A stretch of DNA of 64,000 bases from an uncultured Actinomycetes bacterium (lineage in GTDB: Bacteria > Actinomycetota > Acidimicrobiia > Acidimicrobiales > Ilumatobacteraceae), in NCBI GenBank assembly GCA_937927625.1, contig CALBSD010000097.1:44974-108973 (forward strand), given 5' to 3'. A program made the translations under genes and the position numbers. Below are positions 8,076 to 20,000 of this stretch, one piece after another (position 1 is the first letter of the stretch; each line of letters starts with the position of its first letter). Under the pieces are notes generated by a model that did not search any database, had not been told where the DNA came from, and saw only the letters and a program-made list of their open reading frames with translations.

Positions 8076-11000
8076 CTAGGCGCGACGCTGTACCAGGCGC
8101 TTACTGCGATTCACCGCAACGCCGATGCCAATCATCATGAGCGCTGCAAGTAGCAGTGGCTCGGTGTTGTTGGCACCTGTCATGGGCAACTGTGGCTTTG
8201 CAGGGATGATCGGAGTGAGCTTTGACTGCACTGTTTGACCAGCAACGTCTGTCACTTGGTAGGTGATGGACAAGCCCTTACCGGTCTTCGCATTGCGGCT
8301 GGCGGTGAAGGTCACAACACCTGTTGTCTTGTTCAACTTGAAACGTCCAAGATGAGGAACAACCACAATGCCATCGGCATCACACACTGATACATCAGCT
8401 GCGACAACCGGAGCCGGATCAATCAAACAGGTCACGGACTTATTGAGACCGAGCTTTGAAGTAGCCAGGCCTTGATTGCCAGTGATGGTGGTGAACTGTA
8501 CGGTCTCGCCACGATTCACTTCAAGAGTCTGTGGCTTTGCAACTGGCATCGACGGTGGTGGTGCAACGACAACGGTGATGGTTGCCATGGCAACTTGACC
8601 AGCGCCATCTGCAACGGAGTACTTAATGGCTGTTGCATTCCCCCAGAAGGTTGGAAGCGGCACGAAACGAACGCTGCCATTGGCCTGAACGAGATAAGTG
8701 CCTTCACCAGGAACAGTCAGTGATGTGAGAGAACATGACGACGGAACAGTTGTTGAGGCATCGCACAACTTGAGAGTGTTGCCAATGAGGGAGGTACCAG
8801 TTCCGGCAACATCATTCGTGAGAGGACTGATTGTTTGCGCAGTATTCCATGGACCCGTTGATGTGTCATTCACAATCGTTGGCATTGGAGGAATGACTGG
8901 CGTCAGAGTCGATGCCACTGTCTGACCGAAGATGTCAGTGATCTGATACGTAACTGAGGTGCGATGGCCAATCGGGGCATTAGCCAGCGAGGTGTAGGAC
9001 ACCACCCCGGTGAGTACATCGATTCTGTATGTTCCTTCGCCAGCGATGGTCACATCGGTGACGCCACACACGTTTGTAGATGGGTCGACGATGCAGAAGC
9101 TAGTTGGGTTGAGGGCAGCTCCGCCCGCAGCAGAAGCAGCAAGTGCTCCAGAGCCCACGATGGGCAAGAAGGTTACGGTTGACGCAGGAGCAAGCGCACG
9201 AAGATCAGGCGTCGCCACTGGAGGTGGCGGCATTGACACTGTTGGTGTGATGGTTGCACTGGCAACGCGACCATTGATGTCTGCCACCACATATTTCACA
9301 GGCGATGCTGTACCCACAAAAGTTGGCAACGGATCAAATGTCACAGTGCCATTTGCATTCACTGTGTAGGTGCCCTCATTTGACACCGTCAATGTCGTGA
9401 GGTTGCACGATGCATTAGCAGTTGAAGTTGTTGCACACAGCTTCACACTGCTTGGCACCAAGGTTGCAGGAGCAACTGCAGAGTCATTTGTCAGTGGCGA
9501 GATCACCTGATTCGTATCAAATGGCCCTGTGTTGGTGTCATTGACGGCTGTTGGAGGCGCAGGGATGATCGGCGTGAGGGTCGAAATAGCTGTCTGGCCA
9601 AAGATGTCGGTGACTCGGTACGACAGTGGCGTCTTAGTTCCAGCCGCAGCATTGCCGTCCGCAACGAATGTGACTACACCTGTCGATGAGTTCAGGGTGT
9701 ACGTGCCTTCACCAGCGATTGTGACAACACCATCAGCATCGCAATTGGTTGTACCAGGCGTCAGGAGACATGTTGCTGAGGTATTGAATCCAACCGTCGA
9801 AGTTGCGAGACCACTTGCACCAGTCAAAGTCGTGAAGTTCACGGTTCCACCTGGAATCACTGTCTTCGTTTGTGGTGTTGCAACTGGGACGGGAGGTAAT
9901 CCAACTGTAGGCGTGATGGTGGCATTTGCCAGCTGACCAGTGCTGTCAGCAACGATGTACTTCACCGGTGATGCAGTACCCGTAAATGTTGGTAATGGAT
10001 CAAAGGTGACCGTGCCATTTGCATTCACTGTGTAGGTGCCTTGGCCAGCAACGGTCAACGTTGTGAGGTTGCAGGAGGCATTTGCAGTAGAGGTGGACGC
10101 GCATAACTTCACGCTGCTTGCAATCAACGTTGCTGGATTTGCAGCAGAGTCATTGGGCAGAATCGAGATTGTTTGATTCGTGTCAAATGCGCCGCTGGAG
10201 GTGTCATTTGTTGCAACCGGAGGTGCAGGAATAATCGGAGTAAGGGTTGCAGTATCAGTCTGCCCAAAGACATCTGTTACTTGATACGTCAATGCAGTCT
10301 TTGTGCCTTGCGTGGCATTCACATCGGCCACAAATGTGACAACACCAGTTGCTGTATTCAGCGTGTATGTGCCTTCACCAGCAATCGTGACAACACCATC
10401 TGCATCACACGTAGAAGTTCCTGGCGTGATCAGACACGTGGCAGAGGTGTTGAACCCCACTGTCGATGTTGCCAGTCCACTGACGCCAGTCAAAGTTGTG
10501 AAGTTCACGCTGCCTCCAGGAATCACAGCCTTCGTCTGTGGATTCGCAAATGGGGCCGCTGGCATCAACACTGTTGGGGTAATGAGGGCATTTGTGATCT
10601 GACCAGTGGAGTCAGAAACGATGTACTTCACCGGTGATGCGGTACCAGTAAACGTTGGAAGAGGATTGAACGTCACTGTGCCATCTGAGTTGACCGTGTA
10701 CGTACCTTCGTTTGGAACTGTCAGTGTCGTGAGGTTGCAGCTTGCGTTCGCTGTCGAGGTCGTTGCACACAACTTCACCGAGCTTGCAACCAACGTGGCA
10801 GGGGAAGTAACAGAATCATTCGCGAGAATCGAAATGACCTGATTTGTGTCGTACGGACCAGTGGACGTGTCATCTGTAGCGGCTGGTGGTACTGGGATGA
10901 TCGGCGTCAACGTTGAAGTTGCAGTCTGACCAGTGATATCCGTGACGACATACGTAATCGGAGTCTTCGTACCAGATGTCGCATTCGCATCGGCTACGTA

Positions 11001-14000
11001 GGTGACAACACCCGTTGATGGGTTGAGTGTGTACGTGCCTTCACCAGGAATAGTGATGACTCCATCAGCATCACAAGTAGTGGTGTTGGGTGTGTAGAGG
11101 CATGTTGCTGCTGTATTGAATCCAACGCTTGACGTTGCAAGTCCACTAGCACCAGTAAGTGTCGTGAAAGTCGCAGTTGCGCCAGGGATGACAGCCTTTG
11201 ACTGCGGAGTCGCAGTTGGTGCTGCAGGTGCTGACACCGTCGGCGTAATCGTGGCATTCGTGATCTGACCAGTGCTGTCAGCCACGATGTACTTCACCGG
11301 CGATGCAGTGCCAGTGAACGTTGACAATGGATCGAATGTGACGGTGCCGTTCGCATTGACCGTATACGTACCCTGGTTTGCAACCGTCAGCGTTGTGAGA
11401 TTGCAACTTGCATTTACTGTTGAAGTTGTGGCGCATAACTTGACCGTGCTTGCAATCAACGTCGCAGGCGAGGTCGCAGAGTCGTTTGTCAAAATCGAAA
11501 TGACCTGATTTGTGTCATAGGCGCCAGTAGACGTATCGTTTGCGCCAACAGGAGGAGCCGGGATAACCGGCGTCAATGTAGACGTTGCTGTCTGGCCGAA
11601 GGTGTCGGTCACACGGTATGAAAGTGGTGTCTTTGTTCCTTGTGTCGCATTGATATCGGCAACAAAAGTGACAACACCAGTTGAAGTGTTCAGCGTGTAC
11701 GTGCCTTCACCTGCGATTGTCACTACCCCATCAGCATCACAGGTAGTGGTGCTAGGTGTGAGAAGACATGTCGAAGCATTCACGAGCCCGACGCCTGAAG
11801 TTGCAAGACCACCTGTTCCCGTCAAGGTTGTAAATGTGGCGGTTCCACCAGGGATGACAGCTTTCGACTCTGGCGTTGCAACTGGTGCAGCAGGCATCGA
11901 GACAGTCGGTGTGATGGTGGCGCCGGTGAATTGACCAGTGGAATCTTGCACTGCGTACTTCACAGGTGAAGCAGTACCAGTGAATGTTGGAAGAGGATCA
12001 AATGTGACTGTGCCGTTCGGGTTGACCGTATATGTGCCCTGGTTTGCAATTGTCAATGTTGTGAGGTTGCAGCTTGTGCTAGCCGTAGCAGTCGTTGCAC
12101 ACAACTTCACGGTGCTCGCATTCAATGTCGCAGGAGAAGTAACTGAGTCATTGGTCAAGATTGAGATGGTTTGATTCGTGTCATATGCGCCAGTTGAAGT
12201 GTCATTCGTTGCAACTGGTGGTGCTGGAATGACTGGCGTCAGAGTTGACGTCGCTGTCTGACCAGTGATGTCCGTGACGCGATATGTCAATGGTGTCTTA
12301 GTACCTGCAGTGGCATTGACATCCGCAACGAAGGTGACGACACCAGTAGTTGGGTTCAATGTGTAGGTGCCTTCACCTGCGATTGTCACTACCCCATCAG
12401 CATCACAGGTAGTGGTGCTCGGTGTGAGAAGACACGTCGAAGTATTTACGAGTCCGACACCTGAAGTGGCAAGTGCACCCGTACCGGTCAGTGTGGTGAA
12501 CGTCGCAGTAGCACCAGGGATGACAGCCTTCGTTTCTGGGGTCGCTACTGGAGCGGCAGGCGGGGTGACAGTCGGGGTCAGGGTCGCGGAGGTGAGCTGA
12601 GTAGTGCTGTCGGCAACGACATACTTCACAGGTGATGCTGTGCCCTTGAATGTTGGCAACGGATCAAATGTGATTGTTCCGTTTGCATTGACCGTGTAGG
12701 TGCCTTCGTTCGGAACCGTCAAGGTTGTGAGATTGCAGCTTGTGTTTGCTGTACCGGTCGTTGCGCACAATTTCACTGTGGTCGCATTCAACGTTGCGCC
12801 TGCACCTGGGTTGTCGTTTGTCAGAACGGAGATTGTCTGATTTGTGTCGTAGGCTCCTGTCGAAGTGTCGTTCGCTGCGACAGGAGCCAACGAAAGAATT
12901 GGTGTCAGTGTCGATGTTGCTGTTTGACCGAAGGTGTCTGTGACCTTGTATGTAATTGCTGTCTTTGTTCCCGATGTTGCATTTGCATCGGCCACATACG
13001 TCACGACTCCGGTCGATTGGTTCAAGGTGTACGTACCTTCACCAGCAATCGTGACAACTCCGTCTGCATCACATGTAGTGGTGTTTGGCGTGTAGAGACA
13101 CGTCACTGTCGTATTAAAGCCAACACCTGAGGTTGCGAGTCCATTTGTCCCCGTCAAAGTGGTGAATGTTGCAGTTCCACCAGCAATCAGTGTTTTCTGG
13201 TCTGGTGTTGCAGTTGGTGCAGCAGGCATCGCCACTGTTGGGGTAATCGTTGCTCCTGTTAGTTGACCATTGCTATCCGCCACCACATACTTCACAGGCG
13301 AAGCTGTTCCCGTAAAGGTTGACAACGGATCAAAGGTCACTGTTCCATTCGCATTGACCGTGTAGGTGCCCTGGTTGGCCACTGTCAACGTTGTGAGATT
13401 ACAACTGGCGTTCGCAGTTGCAGTTGTTGCACACAACTTCACCGAACTACCAACCAGCGTGGCAGGTGATGTCACGGTGTCGTTCGACAAAATAGTGATG
13501 GTTTGATTCGTGTCATACGCACCACTGGAAGTGTCGTTCGTTGCTACAGGTGCAGGCGGAATCAAGGGTGTCAACGTTGAAGTTGTGGATTGACCGGTTG
13601 CGTCAACGACCTTGTACGTAATTGCAGTCTTTGTACCAACTGTGGCAGCAGGGTCTGCGACGTATGTGACAACGCCAGTCGACTGATTTAACGTGTACGT
13701 ACCTTGACCAGCGATAGTCACGATGCCATCAGCATCACAAGTAGTAGTGCTTGGGGTGTAAAGACACGTTGCCATCGTGTTGAAACCAGCAGTCGCAGTG
13801 GCAAGGCCACCAGTGCCTGTCACTGTCGTAAACGTTGCAGTTCCGCCAGGAATCACAGTCTTTGTCTCAGGTGTTGCAACAGGAACAGGAGGCGCCGTCA
13901 CAGTAGGCGTGATATTCGCACCAGCAAGCTGGCCGGTGGAATCTGCCACCACATACTTCACTGGGGTTGCGGTCCCCTTAAATGATGGCAGCGGATCAAA

Positions 14001-17000
14001 CGACACCGTGCCATCAGCATTGACCGTGTACGTACCCTCATTCGCAACCGTCAACGTTGTGAGATTACAAGAAGCATTCGCAGTCGCAGTCGTTGCGCAC
14101 AACTTCACAGAACTTGCAACCAATGTTGCACCAGTGCCCGGCGTGTCATTGGCTGTCACAGAAATGGTCTGCACTGTGTCCCATGCGCCAGTCGAAGTGT
14201 TCGCCGTTGCACTTGGCGCAGGAGGCACAATCGGAGTCAACGTTGACGTAACCGACTGACCAAAGATGTCCACAACCTTGTACGTAATTGCAGTCTTTGT
14301 TCCAGGGGTCGCCGTGGAAAGAGCCACGTAAGTGACGATGCCTGTCGTTGAATCAAGCGTGTATGTGCCTTGACCAGCGACGGTCACGATGCCATCGGCA
14401 TCACAGGTACTTGTGCCAGGTGTATAGAGACACGTTGCCACGGTGTTGAAACCAGGTCCCGAAGTTGCGAGTCCGCCGGTCCCAGTCGTCGTCGTAAATG
14501 TCGCAGTTCCGCCAGGAATCACTTGCTTCGTTTCTGGAGAAGCAACAGGGATTGGGGGAAGTGAAACCGTGGGAGTAATCGTTGCTCCAGCGATCTGACC
14601 ATTGGAGTCTGTGACTGCGTACTTCACCGCAGATGCAGTGCCAGAGAAGGTAGGCAACGGATCAAACGTGACCGTGCCGTTGGCATTGACTGTGTAAGTT
14701 CCCTGGTTCGCAACTGTCAATGTTGTGAGATTGCAACTTGCATTAGCGGTGGAAGTAGTTGCGCACAGCTTCACGCTGGAGGCAACAAGAGTTGCTGGCG
14801 CTGTGGCCGAATCATTAGTGAGAATTGTGATGGTCTGGTTGGTATCCCATGCACCTGTTGATGTGTCGTTGACTGCCACGGGAGCAGGAGGGATTGTTGG
14901 CGTCAATGTTGACGTAGCAGTTTGTCCAAAAGTGTCAGTCACACGGTACGTAATCGCTGTCTTGGTGCCGGCAGTCGCTGCAGGATCTGCAACGTAGGTG
15001 ACAATGCCAGTAGAAGCATTCAGCGTGTACGTGCCTTGACCGGCAATCGTGACAATTCCGTCAGCGTCACATGTTGCTGGCGATGACGCTGGTGTGATCA
15101 GACATGTCGAAGCCGCAACAAGTCCAACACCTGAAGTGGCAAGACCACCTGTGCCAGTAATGGTGGTGAACGTTGCGGTTCCACCGGGGATGACAAGTTT
15201 GGTTTCCGGAGTTGCCACAGGAGCCGCAGGCATTGCAACGGTCGGAGTAATCGTTGCGCTCGTCACTTGAGTGGTGGAATCAGCAACGATGTACTTCACT
15301 GGAGATGCGTTTCCTGTGAATGTTGACAGTGGGTCGAACGTGACAGTGCCATTGGCATTCACTGTGTACGTACCCTCATTGGCAACTGTCAACGTTGTGA
15401 GATTGCAACTTGCATTCGCGGTAGCGGTGGTCGCACACAACTTCACGCTCGTTGCATCGAGAGTTGCACCAGCCCCAGCAGCGTCGTTGGTCAATGGAGA
15501 AATCGTCTGATTCGTGTCATACGCACCAGAGGACGTGTCATTCGTGGCAGTCGGTGCGGGCGAGACAATCGGAGTCAATGTTGAAGTTGCAGTTTGTCCG
15601 GTGATGTCCGTGACCTGATAGGTCAATGCGGTCTTGGTACCGGGCGTGATATTCGAGACTGAAACAAAAGTGACAACTCCTGTTGAAGTATTCAACGTGT
15701 AAGTGCCTTCGTTGGCAATCGTGACAACACCGTCGGAATCACAAGTAGCCGGGACTGAACCAGGAGTAATAAGACATGTTGATGCTGTATTAAATCCTGC
15801 AGCCGAAGTTGCTAGGCCATTCGTTCCAGTCAATGTGGTGAACGTTGCGGTCGCACCGGGAATCAATGTCTTCGTTTGTGCCGTAGCTACAGGGGCAGAC
15901 GGTGCAACCACCGTTGGCGTAATGGTTGCGGAAGTGGCCTGCTGAATTCCATCCTGCACCACATATTGAATTGGCGTTGCAGTTCCACGGAAAGTTGGCA
16001 ACGGGTCAAATGTGACAACGCCGTTCGCGTTGACGGTGTACGTGCCCTCATTCGGAATTGTCAGCGTTGTCCCTGTGCAAGATGCAATAACTGTTCCCGT
16101 TGTACAGATACGGACTGTGCTTGGGTCAATTGGCGAGAGTGTTCCAGAAATATCATTCGTCAAAGGCGAAATGATTTGGTTCGTGTCATATGAACCGCTT
16201 GAAGTGTCATTGATCGCAACCGGCGAAGTTGTTGTTACAGATGGCGTATACGTACTCGTTCCAATGTTTCCATTCACATCGGCAACTTGGTAACTCAACG
16301 GTGTTGCAGTTCCCGTAAAAGTACTCAGCGGAGTAAACGTGACAACACCCGTATTGCTGACGGTGTAGGTGCCTTGATTCGGGACTACAACGGATCCGCC
16401 GGGCCCCACGGTGCAGTTTGGCGCCACTTGATTTGTTGCCGGATTACACAACTTGACGGATGCAGGGTCCAATGCCACGGTCGTGCCGGCCGCATTCATC
16501 GCATTCGTATCGTTGGTAACGACATTGATGGATTGTGGTGTGTTGACAGGACCGACTGTCGCATCAGGGAATGCAGTTGGCTTGGGAGTGCTATGGCACA
16601 TTGCGCCATCCGTTGGAACTGTTGGAACCTGGTACATCAAGGTAAATGCCGAACTTGCTGACGCAGTTGCTGGTGTCGATGTGCGGAAATACTGACGGTA
16701 CCCATCAGTCACAATGACTTCACCAAAACCATCTGCGTAGATCGCGCCACCCGCTGCATAGTTCGAAGGCATGATTGACCGAGATGTAGATACCCATGAA
16801 TAGTCAGGCGCTGCATCCTGGGTCGCCATGTACAAAGCAGAACCAGATGATGAATAGATCTTGCCGGCCGAATACGCAAGGTCATCTCCTGTCATTGCAA
16901 CGCTGACTGTCACCGTTGTTGCGACTCGACTCGAGAGATTGATGGAGTACAAGGTCGTAGTCGAGCCAGTCTTTTTGACAATCAGATTTCCCGTCGCATC

Positions 17001-20000
17001 AACGTCGCCACCCTTTATCGCTGTCATGTCTGCGACTGTGACACCAGAAATGGCACCGAGGTCAGTCGGCGTTCCATTGCTTCCAATTCGAATGAGATCG
17101 CCAGCCGTCAGTCCATCCCCGCCTGTTGTTGCGATGCCATACAGATATCCATCTGATTGATTGAAGCCAATCGCGTCAATCACTGCAGTTGTCAATTTCG
17201 GACCAATCTCATATGACAATGCTGGGTTCTGAGTTGGACTGAGGCGATACAGCTGGCCGCCTGTGTAGTGGTACATGTAGGCATTGCAGACAAAAGAGCC
17301 AGCATTTGCTGGCGTCGTCGCAACGAGCACATCTTGCGTGTTCTTGGTGAATCCTGTTGTCACCACATTGCCCGCACCATTTGTGTACGTACCCGCAGCT
17401 GTAGCAACAACAGCGACGCTGTATTCACATGTGGCAACACCCGCTGTCATTGACGCACCGGTAACGGTCACAGAGTTCGTCATTGTTGACATTGCTGCTG
17501 GATCAATGGTCGGGTTGTAGCCAGCGCGAACCCCGTCAGGGCACGTCGTCATCAAGTTGTTATTTGCTGCAACTTCAAGACCAGACGGGAGCGTGTCGAC
17601 AAACCCCAAGCCAGTCTTTGCAGTATTACCCGGAGCATTCGTGAATGTAAATGTCAACGTGGCCACTTCACCCACAGCAACAGTTGCTGGAACGAATTTC
17701 TTTGTCAATGTCGGCATCACGGTGTATTCACCATCAATGACACCAGTTGTACCTATTGCGATAGTGCTGACTTTTGAAAGAAGAGATGTGATTGCCGTCG
17801 TTGTTTCAGTAGTAGTTCTGTTTGCGAGTGTCGCGGTATTTCCAGCGGTCACAACGGTTTTTGTAACTGCTGCCGTTGATACGTCATTGAACTTCACTGT
17901 GTAATCACCAGGTGAAAGATTGGGGAACGAATATGTTCCGTTTGCCCCAGTGACAGTCGTAATTGGCTGACCACGCATTGAAGAGTTTCCATACGTATCG
18001 GGATACGTCAATGGATTACCTGCGGAGTCACACAAGGTCACAGTCGCACCTGAAATTGCATTGGATGCAGTGTCTCTTGCTGTGCCCGACAAACTCGTTG
18101 AACACAACAACGGATCAGCTGCACCAATGTTCACTGTTGCCGTTGCTCGGGTCAACGGAGTGACAGTCGAACCATCAGTTGCGCTTCCGTCTGCAGTCAC
18201 TGTTGTTGTCGTTGCATTGAACTGCGAGCCAGTGAAGGTTGGTCCGGCAGGACAAAGAATTGCAGTGGGACGCAAGCAAAGTTGAGGGGCACCACCAACA
18301 GCAGTAATGCGAGCTCCTACTTCACCATTGAGTGTTCGGCCAGTAAAAGACACCGTGAATGAAGGGTTTTGTCCAGAGTCTCCGATCGCCAGTGATGATA
18401 AATCAACTGTGTTATTCCCCGGAATCGAGATATTTGTCCATCCGGTAATGGCAGATCCTGCAGCAGTCTTCACTGTCAATGTTGCGGTTGTAAACGGAGT
18501 AGTCGTGTTAAGAACAAACGAACGCCACCCTTGAATTGCATCAGCTGATGAACACGCCATTCGGGGCACAAGTAGCCCTGCCTCAAAAACGACTGTTGGT
18601 GGCGGTACTGCACAGTTACCTGCCGCACCTGTGTAAGCGTCATAGGTCTGAATGATTCCGTCGTTAGAGTTTGACCAGATGCAATATGCATTCGTTGGGT
18701 CAATTCTCAATTGATAGTTGGTATCGGGAATTCCAGTAGCTGCCCAGTTCTTACACCAAGTATCTGTTGCAAAGTCCCAGCAATAAATCTTTCCTTGACC
18801 AACTGCCCAGTTGCCATCTCCCCAATACATTCGGGTTCCCGACGTATCCCAGTTCTGCGTGTACGCGTCATAACTAGCGACATAGGTTGCGATGTACTTC
18901 GTCGTGAAGTTTGTTGTCAATGAACTTGAGATATCAGTTCCGGCGGCATTGAAACATTGGAAGAAGCCACCATTTGCGCCAGCACCCAATGCAGAGAAGC
19001 ATGCACCTGCAACTCCACCTTGCGCAGTCGGGAGTTTTGACCAGTGAACTGCGGCTTTAGTAATAGTGCGAGGGTTCGACCAACCAGTACAAGCGTTTCC
19101 AGTCATCGCATCAATGCACACTGCCTTTGTTGCGACACCAGCGCTCGCGTAAATACGACCGCCCCATTCACCCACTGTTGGACGCCAACGGTAAACACCT
19201 GATTTTGCAGTGAGAAGGTTCGCGCCAAAATCAATGATACCGCCGGTGCTACATGGAGCACCCGCACCACTATTCAAACGAATATCGACACAAACGAGGT
19301 CACCTGTATTGACTGCCCACGTGAAAAGTCGACCGTTGTACTGCGCAAAACCACCGCTGCAGTCATAGATCTGACCGGACTGCCCACAGGCATAACCTGA
19401 GGAAGGAACATTGGTCGAAGATCCACCCGATACGAACGAGGAATCTGCAGTTCCACCGCACCACTTATTCGTGAGCGAGATGTCTCCCGCCTTGATGCAA
19501 CCGAATCCAACTTGATTGACTCCGTTATACGTGTAAACCGTTGGAAACCAAATCTCATCATCAACAGTGTCAAACCAACCCGTTGATTGCTCGTTTGAGT
19601 GCATGTTGAACAGTGGTGCTGTTGTCAGAGATTCAATTTTGAATGGCCACGAAGGTCCACACGTTTCACCGGTACGTAAATGGCAGTCAATACTTTGATT
19701 ACTTGAGCCCACATTCGATCCGCCTGAACCGTTGTGGTGCCAGATGTTGAAGATGTGACCCGCATCATCAAAGAACACGTCCCAACCATCTCCACTGGAT
19801 CCGGTCGTTGTTGGAAATTGACCTGTGGTGGGTTGGGCTGCATTTGCATCGGTTGATGCAATTTGTCGTCCAATGTTGTCTGCACCTTGGCTGACGAGTT
19901 GACCTCTTGCCTTCACTTTGATGATTGCGTTCCAGCCAGCAGTAGTGGTGGGCGCAGTTGTAGTCCACGTTGTTCCATCAGTTGAATACGAAATTGTCCA

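Noticed and set aside
8201..16585. Regular spaced repeats as a possible CRISPR or satellite array
   Set aside because: The period is about 660 bp, the repeats are protein-coding in one frame, and no short identical repeats with unique spacers occur.
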